64,000 nucleotides of DNA from JABDFW01 sp035550215 (GTDB taxonomy: Bacteria > Bacteroidota > Bacteroidia > Chitinophagales > Chitinophagaceae): the NCBI GenBank assembly GCA_035550215.1, contig DASZPM010000026.1, positions 124,001-188,000 of the forward strand. The letters run 5' to 3'. How positions within the stretch are numbered: position 1 is the first letter of the stretch; every line of letters starts with the position of its first letter. Both the position numbers and the translations under genes were made by a program. The notes under the pieces were generated by a model. The model worked only from the letters and a program-made list of their open reading frames with translations. It searched no databases and was not told where the DNA came from. This document shows positions 33,917-41,830 of the stretch, piece by piece.

Positions 33917-34759
33917 TTATTTTTTCCCTTCAAAAAAGCCCTCTTGTTTTAAAATGTCTTTTAGTATAGCTGTACTCACTGTAACCATGTTTGTGTCACG
34001 TGTACCTTCAGTATTCATAGCAAAAAAATAAGCATGCTTATTTTCTTCTATCCACCCGGCAATCCACCCCAGGGAGCTACCATCTTCTTTAAATCCCCGG
34101 CCGGTTTTGTAATATAATTTGTATTTACCGGTAGTGTCCTGTAACATTACTTTTTTAACAATTTCCTGCGCACGGCTTTGATAAGGCAACTGGTTAAAAT
34201 ACAGTTTTTTAACAAGCCCAAGTTCTTCATCCGCCGTGATTTTTATTGAATTATCCAGCCAGAAGGTATCAATGGGGGAAGTTATTTTTGCTTTGCTGTA
34301 GCGGGATGCATAGCCTAAGGTATCCAGCCAGTGTTGCATGGTATCTTTTCCAATGCGCCTGGCTATTTCCTGGAAATACGGCGCAGCGGATGTTTTAAAG
34401 GCTTCTTCCATGGTAAGGTCTTTATTCCAGGCGGCTGCAGTGTCGCCGTCTGCATATCTTCTTGTCACCCCATCCCATTTTATTATCATTTTCTCGTTAG
34501 TAATCACACCTGTTTGAATGCCTGTGAGTGAATTAACTATTTCATAGGTTGACGCGGGCAGGTAGGCTGAATCTTTAAACCTTGACAGGTTGTAGATGGT
34601 AAAATGGCCCTGGGCGTTATCAAACAGTCCAAATGTTCCCGTAACATGGTTATCGTCAAAATATTTTTTAAAGCTGTCTTCAATAGTAACGTTGTTGGAT
34701 GAGCAGGCGCAGCAATACATAATCAACACGGCTGCAGTACATTTTAACAATCTCTTCAT
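33917..34759 (-). CDS. OXA-like class D beta-lactamase homologue with degenerate active site
   Basis: 280 residues with a lipoprotein-like signal (Cys19). The class D framework is clear: Pro-Ala-Ser-Thr-Tyr-Glu near 68-73, Ile-Asp-Thr-Phe-Trp-Leu-Asp near 163-169, Lys218-Thr-Gly220, and Gly-Trp-Ile-Ala-Gly-Trp-Ile-Glu near 231. The catalytic lysine of Ser-x-x-Lys, which becomes carboxylated in true enzymes, is Glu73. Ser-x-Val is Ser124-Ala-Ala, and Tyr-Gly-Asn is Tyr150-Ala-Ser. Only the nucleophile position and Lys-Thr-Gly remain. It is therefore unlikely to hydrolyse beta-lactams; a binding or sensor role is possible. Promoter box at 34774. Confidence 0.85.
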   Translation of the reverse strand: MKRLLKCTAAVLIMYCCACSSNNVTIEDSFKKYFDDNHVTGTFGLFDNAQGHFTIYNLSRFKDSAYLPASTYEIVNSLTGIQTGVITNEKMIIKWDGVTRRYADGDTAAAWNKDLTMEEAFKTSAAPYFQEIARRIGKDTMQHWLDTLGYASRYSKAKITSPIDTFWLDNSIKITADEELGLVKKLYFNQLPYQSRAQEIVKKVMLQDTTGKYKLYYKTGRGFKEDGSSLGWIAGWIEENKHAYFFAMNTEGTRDTNMVTVSTAILKDILKQEGFFEGKK

Positions 34760-34773
34760 TAAAAAAATTTGTG

Positions 34774-34781
34774 CAAAGCTA
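34774..34781 (-). promoter_or_regulatory. -7 promoter box of the OXA-like gene
   Basis: TAGCTTTG on the minus strand, 14 bases ahead of the ATG at 34759, giving a very short leader. Confidence 0.5.
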
Positions 34782-34866
34782 TTAAAATGAAGGATGGAAA
34801 GAAAAGTTTTGTGAATGCAGGCCGCCGCCGCTTATAACGCCCCTATATTTATTCACCTCAATCAAA

Positions 34867-34874
34867 TACCTTTG
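34867..34874 (+). promoter_or_regulatory. -7 promoter box of gatB
   Basis: TACCTTTG matches TAnnTTTG and ends 13 bases before the gatB ATG at 34888. Confidence 0.5.
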
Positions 34875-34887
34875 CGCTTTGTTTACA

Positions 34888-36333
34888 ATGAAGGAAAACA
34901 GTAAATACGAGGCGGTTATAGGGTTGGAGGTACACGCACAACTGGCTACAAACAGCAAACTGTTCTGTGGAGACAGTATTACATTTGGCGCGGCGCCTAA
35001 TACCCATGTAAGCCCGATAACCCTCGGGCACCCCGGAACACTGCCGAAGACGAACCGCAAAGCAGTTGAATATGCCATAAAAATTGGCCTTGCCTGTAAT
35101 TGTGAAATTGAACGGTATAACTATTTTGCCCGGAAGAATTATTTTTATCCTGACCTGCCCAAGGGTTACCAGGTATCACAGCACACTACGCCCATTTGCA
35201 AGGGCGGCTATGTAACTATTAAAACGCCGGAAGGCACCCGTGATATTACATTGAACCGTATTCACATGGAAGAAGATGCGGGCAAAAGTATACATGACAT
35301 TGATGATGATTTTACCTGTGTTGACTATAACCGTGCGGGAACTGCCCTTGTTGAAATTGTAACCGAGCCGGATATTAAAAGCGCTGAAGAAGCTTATCAA
35401 TATATTAGCGAATTGAGAAGATTGGTAAGATGGACGGGTGTTTGCGATGGCAATATGGAGGAAGGCAGCCTGCGTTGCGACGCGAATGTTTCCATTCGGC
35501 TTAAAGGAGAAACAAAGCTGGGAACTAAAGTTGAGGTGAAAAACCTTAACAGCATGCGTAACGTGAAGAAAGCTATAGAGTATGAAATTGAGCGTATGAT
35601 TGACGTGGTAGAAAGTGGCGGGAAAATAACCCAGCAAACACGCAGTTTCGATGCAGGTACGGATACCACTTTTGCTATTCGTGACAAAGAGGAAGCAAAT
35701 GATTACCGTTATTTTGCTGAGCCAGACCTTGCCCCATTTCACCTTACCGAAGAATTTATAAAGGCTGTTAAACAGGGTCTACCGGCACTGCCACGGCAGT
35801 TAATGGCTAAATATGAAAACGAACTTGGGCTTACAGAATACGATGCAGCACAGCTATGCCTTGAGAAAAATATTGCAGATTATTTTAATGCCGTTCTACA
35901 GCATACAACAAATTACAAAGCGGCTGCTAACTGGATCAACGGCCCCGTAAAACAATACCTTAACAATGAAAAGTTAACAGTAGATGAATTAACACTGCAA
36001 CCTTTACAGCTTGCCGAAATGATAAAGTTAGTGGAAGATGGTAAGGTTAATTTCTCTGTTGCGTCATCAAAATTAATGCCTGCACTGTTAAATAACCAGG
36101 GCAAGGCTGCGTCGGCTGTGGCTGCTGAATTAAACCTGCTGCAGGTGAGCGATGGCAACGAAATACAAAGCTGGGTGGATGAGGTGATAAGCAAAATGCC
36201 CGATAAAGTTATGGAGTATAAAAAAGGTAAGAGAGGGTTGATTGGGCTTTTTGTAGGAGAAGTTAAAAAAGTAAGCAAAGGCAAGGCTGACCCGAAAGTT
36301 GTTACTACTTTGCTGGAAGAAAAACTGAAATAG
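34888..36333 (+). CDS. gatB: Asp/Glu-tRNA amidotransferase subunit B
   Basis: 481 residues from the ATG at 34888, the usual length. Gly-Leu-Glu-Val-His-Ala-Gln-Leu near the start, His-Pro-Gly-Thr-Leu-Pro, Tyr-Asn-Tyr-Phe-Ala-Arg-Lys-Asn-Tyr-Phe-Tyr-Pro-Asp-Leu-Pro-Lys-Gly-Tyr and the Asp-Tyr-Asn-Arg-Ala-Gly-Thr-Ala-Leu motif define the kinase-like domain. A helical Yqey-like tail follows from about 325. It activates misacylated Glu-tRNA-Gln/Asp-tRNA-Asn for amidation by GatA. gatA and gatC are not in this window. The TlpA-like gene follows after 33 bases. Confidence 0.96.
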   Translation: MKENSKYEAVIGLEVHAQLATNSKLFCGDSITFGAAPNTHVSPITLGHPGTLPKTNRKAVEYAIKIGLACNCEIERYNYFARKNYFYPDLPKGYQVSQHTTPICKGGYVTIKTPEGTRDITLNRIHMEEDAGKSIHDIDDDFTCVDYNRAGTALVEIVTEPDIKSAEEAYQYISELRRLVRWTGVCDGNMEEGSLRCDANVSIRLKGETKLGTKVEVKNLNSMRNVKKAIEYEIERMIDVVESGGKITQQTRSFDAGTDTTFAIRDKEEANDYRYFAEPDLAPFHLTEEFIKAVKQGLPALPRQLMAKYENELGLTEYDAAQLCLEKNIADYFNAVLQHTTNYKAAANWINGPVKQYLNNEKLTVDELTLQPLQLAEMIKLVEDGKVNFSVASSKLMPALLNNQGKAASAVAAELNLLQVSDGNEIQSWVDEVISKMPDKVMEYKKGKRGLIGLFVGEVKKVSKGKADPKVVTTLLEEKLK

Positions 36334-36366
36334 TATTTATAAAGACATTAATATTTAAACAGAAAT

Positions 36367-37512
36367 ATGCAAAAAATAATAATTGTGCTTGCGGCAATGA
36401 TGGTGATGGTATCATGTGCGCAAAAAAAGTATGGCAACTTTACACTTACGGCTTCCATAAAAAATGCGCCGGCGGGACAAATGCTGTATGTAGAAAAATT
36501 CGCCCTTACCAATGCTGATAATGAGATATTGGATTCGGTAAAGCTAAAAGCTTCGGGTGAATATACTTTAAAAGGCACCGGTACGGAGGAGGGTTTATAC
36601 CTTCTTACAATAGAGCACAAGCCATTTATGATATTTATTAATGATTACAACCATATAAAAGCAAGCGTTGATATGACGCACAGCCATTATCCTGACTTTG
36701 ATGGCTCGCCTGCTTCGAAAAACTTGTATGCATTTGTAAGCTTTTATGGTAAAAGAGACTCAGCGCTTCGGGAAATTTCTGATAGAATGGATATGGTTCA
36801 AAAAACCAATCCTCCTGACAGCGCTGTACAGTCGTTGCGCATGCTGGGAATGAGTGAATTACAATCTCTTAACGATGAGATAGCCAGTATTGTAAGAAAT
36901 TCAACCAGTCCTGCACTTATTTGCTTTGCACTTGATAAAGCAAGAAATACTATGGAGTTGACTGATGTTGACAGCCTTGCACTAAAGGCAACCACCAGGT
37001 TTAAGAACCATGCAGGGCTTGCTATAATAAAAACACAGCTTACAGAAGCGTTGGCGCAGCAACAGCAGCAAAACCCCTCTGCCGACAGCTATGCCTTATT
37101 AAATAAACAGGCGCCCGATTTAACCATGCCGGGGCTGGATGGCAAAACTTTAAGCATAAGCAATTTCAGGGGGAAATATTTGCTGGTTGATTTTTGGGCA
37201 AGCTGGTGCGGCCCGTGCAGGGGAGAGAACCCTAATGTAGTAGCCGCGTACAATAAATACAAGGATAAAAACTTTACCATCCTGGGTGTTTCGCTTGACC
37301 AGGATAAAGCTTCGTGGGTGCAGGCGATTAAAAAAGACGGTCTTAACTGGAACCAAATGAGTGACCTTAAGTATTGGAACAGCGCTGCTGTTAATGCCTA
37401 CCAATTTGATGGCATTCCCTTTAACGTATTGATAGACCCGGATGGCAAGATAATAGCCTCAAGCCTGCGCGGGCCGGCACTGGAAGCTAAGTTAGCTGAG
37501 GTGCTAAAATAA
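36367..37512 (+). CDS. TlpA-like thioredoxin lipoprotein with DUF4369-type N-terminus
   Basis: 381 residues. A lipobox lies at Val-Ser-Cys17. Residues about 22-115 form the beta-rich DUF4369-like domain often found on Bacteroidota envelope thioredoxins, and a helical linker spans about 125-235. A TlpA/AhpC-type thioredoxin domain from about 245 has Trp-Cys281-Gly-Pro-Cys284 and the cis-Pro segment Gly-Ile-Pro. It should act as a thiol oxidoreductase on the periplasmic face. It is probably co-transcribed with gatB; a hairpin terminator follows. Confidence 0.92.
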   Translation: MQKIIIVLAAMMVMVSCAQKKYGNFTLTASIKNAPAGQMLYVEKFALTNADNEILDSVKLKASGEYTLKGTGTEEGLYLLTIEHKPFMIFINDYNHIKASVDMTHSHYPDFDGSPASKNLYAFVSFYGKRDSALREISDRMDMVQKTNPPDSAVQSLRMLGMSELQSLNDEIASIVRNSTSPALICFALDKARNTMELTDVDSLALKATTRFKNHAGLAIIKTQLTEALAQQQQQNPSADSYALLNKQAPDLTMPGLDGKTLSISNFRGKYLLVDFWASWCGPCRGENPNVVAAYNKYKDKNFTILGVSLDQDKASWVQAIKKDGLNWNQMSDLKYWNSAAVNAYQFDGIPFNVLIDPDGKIIASSLRGPALEAKLAEVLK

Positions 37513-37562
37513 GCTTCCCCCCCTCTGATATTGAGGACAGGTATTGAAACCTTTAACCTGCC

Positions 37563-37604
37563 GTATAAATTTATTTATACAGGCCATTGCTTTTAATGGC
37601 TTTT
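37563..37604 (+). terminator. Double hairpin between convergent genes
   Basis: A perfect GTATAAAT-TT-ATTTATAC palindrome at 37563-37580, then stem GCCATT/AATGGC at 37583-37600 followed by TTTT. The second hairpin overlaps the last codons of the convergent MMPL gene and suits termination of the TlpA-like gene. Confidence 0.6.
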
Positions 37605-39944
37605 ACGGGAAGAATTTTTCTTTTTGGCTAACGCCTTTATTAAAACAGGTAATAACGTCAGGTTGGTGATAGTGCCCACCACAAGCGTTAATGATGTAAG
37701 CCATCCCAACGCCTTAGTGCCGCCAAACTGGCTGATGCAAAAAATAACAAAGCCTGCAATAAGTACAAGAGAAGTATAAATAATACTGATACCCGTGTGA
37801 CGTATGGTTTGTTTTAATGTTTCCGGCACGTTAAAGTTAAAATGCGGAAGTTCCTGCTTATAGTTTACCAGGAACCGGATTGTTACATCAATCGCAATAC
37901 CCAGCGCTACGCTAAATACCAGTACCGTTGAAGGTTTCAGTGCAATACCCGCCCATCCCATAACACCCGCAGTAATCAGCAGGGGTACTATATTGGGTAT
38001 AAGAGAGCAAAGTAAAATTCTTGCTGAACGAAAAAGGTACAGCATGCAAATAGCTATTAACACAAACGCCCATATAATACTTTCTTTCAGCCCCTCAATA
38101 ATAAAAGCGCTTCCTTCCAAAAAAGTTATACTGCCGCCGGTTATGGTTACCCTGTAGTTAGCTGTGTCAAAGGTTTTATTTACCACAGAATCAAGATCAT
38201 TCAGCAGCAGTGGTAATTTTGCGCTGCCAATATCTTTCATATTTACACTAATCCTTGCCACCTGTTTATTACTGTCAATAAAACTGCTGAGCATCTTATT
38301 CAGCGTGTTATTTTTTGCTGAACTGTCAGCCTTTGCCGGGCCAAGCAATTCGGCGATGAAAGGCATATCATATTCTGTAGGTATATGATATTCGCTGCTG
38401 TCGCCACCGTACAATATTTGTTTTAAATATTTCAAACCCTCTACGTATGATAATGGCCGCGCAGTTTCAGGGCGCTTATCAATATACCTGGATAATGAAT
38501 CAATTTTTTCAATGGTGCGCATAGCCCGCGACCCACTCTTAAGCGCATTTTTTCTTTTTGTATCAACAATTATCTCCAGCGGCATAATGCCGTCAAAATT
38601 TTGCTCAAACCACTTCAGGTCGGTATATACAATATCATGCTTCGGCAAGTCATCTACAATAAAGCCTTCTTTCTTCAGTTTTGTCATACCAATAATGGCA
38701 ACAACTACAGCCCCCGCCGTTATACCATAAATCCAGCCACTATGATTAAAGGCCCAACGCTCAAGCATGACTAATAACCGTTCAAGTGTTTTGTTTTCAA
38801 GGTATCGCACATGCCGGGTTTTTGGCGGCGGTAAAAAGCTGAGTACTGACGGTATAAATATGAGGGAGATAAAAAATAGCATCATAATATTAATGCCTGA
38901 TACAACCCCAAACTCTTTTAACAGGTCGCTTCTTGTAAAAGCAAACACTGTAAAGCCTATAGCCGCAGCAATATTACAAAACAACGTAACCACCCCCATG
39001 CGACCAATCATGGTAATAAGGGCGGTTTGCTTATCGCCTTTTTCGCGATAGCTGGTGTGGTATTTATTTAGAAAGTATATACAATTAGGCACACCGATAA
39101 CTACTACAAGCGAGGGGATAATGGCGGTAAGCAAAGTTATTTTATAATCAAACAGTACCATCGTTCCCAGGCTGAACACCACGCCCATGCCCACTACAAG
39201 CAGGCTCATAACAGTAGCGCTGAATGACCGGAAAAATAACAATAACGTAATGGCTGACAAAATAAGTGAGCCTGTTAAAAACCAGTTCATCTCACGTGCA
39301 ATGCGGTTAGCCACGTTGGTACGTATAAACGGCAGCCCGCTGATGTGCACTTTTACATTTGTACTATTTTCAAACGTTTTTACTTCTTTTAAAATATTAT
39401 TTACCAGTGCGGTACGGGCTTTGCTGTTAACGCTGTCTTTATTAAGTTGCACACCCATTAAGTAAGCATGGGTGGCCGGGTTATATAACAAACCTTTATA
39501 AAATGGCAATGCCTCAAACGCAGCCCTGTCGCTATCCAGTCTTTCCCGGGACGAGTATGGATAATGAAATAGTTTTTGCGGCAGAATAGTGCCTGTTATA
39601 CTGTCTTTTATAAAATTTGAAGCTTCGGGCACACTTAAAATATCCAGTACGCCAGGTACTTTTTTCAGGCGTTTATGTAAAGCGCCGGCAGCGTTAAACA
39701 CGGGTATGGTGTACATTTGGGGAGATTCTATTCCAAGCACAAGGGTGTTACCATCATCTCCAAATTTTTGCCGGAAGGCCTGGTATTCAATATATTTTTC
39801 ATTATCGGTGGGTATTGCTTTACTAAACTCATAACTCATTTGCACCTTACTGGCCTCGTACCCCATAAACGCCGTTGCTGCAATTAAAAAAATTAATAAG
39901 GGTACCTTAAACCGTAAAATAAACTTTGCCAGGTTAAACCACAT
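37593..39944 (-). CDS. MMPL/RND-superfamily transporter
   Basis: 783 residues in the two-half RND layout: one helix near the N-terminus (about 14-30), a periplasmic domain to about 215, six helices, a helix near 410, a second periplasmic loop to about 620, then five or six helices. Ser-Leu-Val-Val-Val-Ile-Gly-Val-Pro-Asn in the first bundle and Leu-Gly-Ile-Ala-Ile-Asp-Val-Thr-Ile-Arg in the second are the MMPL/Patched-type helix 4 motifs. Such proteins export lipids or other hydrophobic molecules using the proton gradient. No fusion protein or outer-membrane partner is adjacent. The substrate is unknown. Confidence 0.88.
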   Translation of the reverse strand: MWFNLAKFILRFKVPLLIFLIAATAFMGYEASKVQMSYEFSKAIPTDNEKYIEYQAFRQKFGDDGNTLVLGIESPQMYTIPVFNAAGALHKRLKKVPGVLDILSVPEASNFIKDSITGTILPQKLFHYPYSSRERLDSDRAAFEALPFYKGLLYNPATHAYLMGVQLNKDSVNSKARTALVNNILKEVKTFENSTNVKVHISGLPFIRTNVANRIAREMNWFLTGSLILSAITLLLFFRSFSATVMSLLVVGMGVVFSLGTMVLFDYKITLLTAIIPSLVVVIGVPNCIYFLNKYHTSYREKGDKQTALITMIGRMGVVTLFCNIAAAIGFTVFAFTRSDLLKEFGVVSGINIMMLFFISLIFIPSVLSFLPPPKTRHVRYLENKTLERLLVMLERWAFNHSGWIYGITAGAVVVAIIGMTKLKKEGFIVDDLPKHDIVYTDLKWFEQNFDGIMPLEIIVDTKRKNALKSGSRAMRTIEKIDSLSRYIDKRPETARPLSYVEGLKYLKQILYGGDSSEYHIPTEYDMPFIAELLGPAKADSSAKNNTLNKMLSSFIDSNKQVARISVNMKDIGSAKLPLLLNDLDSVVNKTFDTANYRVTITGGSITFLEGSAFIIEGLKESIIWAFVLIAICMLYLFRSARILLCSLIPNIVPLLITAGVMGWAGIALKPSTVLVFSVALGIAIDVTIRFLVNYKQELPHFNFNVPETLKQTIRHTGISIIYTSLVLIAGFVIFCISQFGGTKALGWLTSLTLVVGTITNLTLLPVLIKALAKKKNSSRKSH

Positions 39945-40100
39945 GTAATAAGCGTTGGTTAATAAAAATGGCTACAAAGAAACAAATTATATGGCAGACG
40001 CAGCATGCGCGCAATGCTACTGCCTGGAAATTGAAGAAGAACAGGAAATAATAACCGTGGAAGGGCAAAATTTTTTTGGCAGGGAATAATTTATGTATTT

Positions 40101-40117
40101 ACTTTGAATTTCAAAGT
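40101..40117. promoter_or_regulatory. Palindromic operator, copy 1 of the CreD locus
   Basis: The perfect 17-bp inverted repeat ACTTTGAATTTCAAAGT lies seven bases before the ATG at 40124. A near copy occurs at 41193-41209, and the similarity extends beyond the palindrome on both sides (TATTT before, CTTTTA after). The winged-helix protein encoded between them is the obvious candidate binder. Confidence 0.75.
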
Positions 40118-40123
40118 GCTTTT

Positions 40124-40804
40124 ATGACTGAGCCAAATCATCCGCTAAACACCCTTCATGATATAAAAGACATGATGGAACGAAGCAGCCGTTTCATCAG
40201 CCTGAGCGGGCTAAGCGGCATTTCCGCGGGTATCTGTGCGTTGGTGGGCGCGTGGTTTGCCAACGGGGTAATACATACCAGCCACGCGGATATAAGTGAT
40301 ATAAACCCTGAATATTATATAGCCGGTGCAAGCCATGCCGGAAGAGCCGGTTTAACCATTGGCGACCTTATTAACGACTCACTATTCCGCATAGGGATAA
40401 CAACTTTTGTTGCGGCTTTTATACTGGCATTTATGTTCACGTACATCCGCAGCCACAAAAAAGGTGTTCCGCTTTGGGGGAAAACCTCAAGGCGGTTATT
40501 TATTAATGTAAGTGTGCCCATTGCGGTTGGCGGCTTATATATATTAAAGGTTATGAGTACCGGCGGCTATGGGCTTATAGCCCCGGGTTGCCTTATATTC
40601 TATGGCCTGGCACTGGTAAATGCAGCCAAATATACTTTATCCGAAATCAGGTACTTGGGATATTGTGAACTGCTTTTGGGATTGCTTAATTTGCTGTATG
40701 TGGGCTATGGCTTGTATTTTTGGGCGCTTGGTTTTGGGGTGCTGCACATAATTTATGGCGCTGCTATGTGGTGGAGGTATGAACGGGGCGGTGCAGATAC
40801 ATAG
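40124..40804 (+). CDS. Six-helix membrane protein of the CreD locus
   Basis: 226 residues from the ATG at 40124. A short amphipathic N-terminus (Ile-Lys-Asp-Met-Met-Glu-Arg-Ser-Ser-Arg-Phe) precedes the first helix, and about six hydrophobic helices can be drawn. No catalytic motif is visible. Proteins of this look often sit beside HTH_34-type regulators in Bacteroidota, but I cannot name a function. An operator palindrome overlaps its probable promoter, so it is expected to share regulation with the downstream creD pair. Confidence 0.8.
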   Translation: MTEPNHPLNTLHDIKDMMERSSRFISLSGLSGISAGICALVGAWFANGVIHTSHADISDINPEYYIAGASHAGRAGLTIGDLINDSLFRIGITTFVAAFILAFMFTYIRSHKKGVPLWGKTSRRLFINVSVPIAVGGLYILKVMSTGGYGLIAPGCLIFYGLALVNAAKYTLSEIRYLGYCELLLGLLNLLYVGYGLYFWALGFGVLHIIYGAAMWWRYERGGADT

Positions 40805-40877
40805 CCTTATGAAACCTGGCTTTGGAGTTGAATTTTAACATTGGTAAAATGAATATGTTTAAGCGACAGGAAATGGA

Positions 40878-41177
40878 ATGAAGAACCCGATAGAACATTT
40901 GAATAAAATTTTTGACAGCCGTATACGGCTGGGCATTATGAGCGCTTTGCTTGTAAATGAGGAAGTGAATTTTAACGACCTGAAAGAATTGATACAAGTT
41001 ACCGATGGAAACCTGGCCAGCCATTTAAAAACGCTTGAAGAGAGCGGCTATATAAAGGTGCAAAAAGGGTTTATCGGCAGAAAAACAAATACTACCTATA
41101 GTGTTACAAAAACAGGAGAAAAGGCCTTTAAGACACATCTTGACGCCCTCGAAAAAATGATACGGTCACTAGGGTAA
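40878..41177 (+). CDS. Winged-helix transcriptional regulator (HTH_34 type)
   Basis: 99 residues forming a single winged helix. It has a first helix with Phe-Asp-Ser-Arg-Ile-Arg-Leu-Gly-Ile-Met, a recognition region Thr-Asp-Gly-Asn-Leu-Ala-Ser-His-Leu-Lys-Thr-Leu-Glu near 49-61, then the wing Gly-Tyr-Ile-Lys-Val-Gln-Lys ... Lys-Thr-Asn-Thr-Thr-Tyr. This is the MarR/ArsR-like HTH_34 family. It lies between two copies of an ACTTTGA/TCAAAGT palindrome, its likely operators, and 73 bases behind the six-helix membrane protein. The signal it senses is unknown. Confidence 0.9.
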   Translation: MKNPIEHLNKIFDSRIRLGIMSALLVNEEVNFNDLKELIQVTDGNLASHLKTLEESGYIKVQKGFIGRKTNTTYSVTKTGEKAFKTHLDALEKMIRSLG

Positions 41178-41192
41178 TTTTTTTGACTATTT

Positions 41193-41209
41193 ACTTTGAG
41201 TTTCAAAGT
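41193..41209. promoter_or_regulatory. Palindromic operator, copy 2 of the CreD locus
   Basis: ACTTTGAGTTTCAAAGT, differing from copy 1 by one base, 56 bases before the ATG at 41266. It would control the two-gene unit ending in creD. Confidence 0.7.
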
Positions 41210-41265
41210 ACTTTTAAAAAATACTGTTTATGAGCCAATCTTTCTAACAACTAAAATTTGATACT

Positions 41266-41829
41266 ATGCGCACAATCTTTTTTCCGCATGCGGCTGCTGC
41301 CATTATAGTAACGGGCATTTTACTGCTGGTATACGCGGCCGTACAACAGGCATACCGCACCGGCGCCAATGACCCGCAAATACAAATTGCCCGGGACGTA
41401 GTGCTGAAACTTAAACAAAACAAACCTGCCGGGGATGTTGTTACCGCAGATACGGTCAATATTGAAGAAAGCCTTTCACCGTTCGTACAGGTGTATGGAG
41501 CCGAAAATAAAGTAGTGGCATCTAATGGATTTATCGGGACGGAAACGCCGGTAGTGCCTGCAGGAGTGCTGGCCAAGGCCAAGGCCGACGGCGAATATAT
41601 GGTTACGTGGCAGCCTTCTGCGCAAGCGCGCACAGCGTCGGTAATTATTTACACAGGTATCGCGGCTATGCCTTATGTGCTTGCAGGCCGCTCGCTGGCC
41701 GAAATAGAAAAAAGAGAAAGCGCCTTAGTGACGATGACCTTCCTGTGCTGGCTTTGCTGCATGGGTGTTATTTGCGCACATGGGGTACTGCAGGCATACC
41801 TGGGAAAAAGAGAAACAAATAAAGCATAA
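41266..41829 (+). CDS. Two-helix membrane protein with extracytoplasmic domain, CreD locus
   Basis: 187 residues: a membrane helix at about 9-28, a roughly 110-residue extracytoplasmic region, then a helix at about 152-175 and a basic tail. The outer region (Ile-Glu-Glu-Ser-Leu-Ser-Pro-Phe-Val-Gln-Val-Tyr near 63-74) has the strand pattern of a small ligand-sensing module, though no ligand motif is seen. It ends one base before the creD start, so the two must be co-expressed. No family is recognised. Confidence 0.8.
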   Translation: MRTIFFPHAAAAIIVTGILLLVYAAVQQAYRTGANDPQIQIARDVVLKLKQNKPAGDVVTADTVNIEESLSPFVQVYGAENKVVASNGFIGTETPVVPAGVLAKAKADGEYMVTWQPSAQARTASVIIYTGIAAMPYVLAGRSLAEIEKRESALVTMTFLCWLCCMGVICAHGVLQAYLGKRETNKA

Positions 41830-41830
41830 T

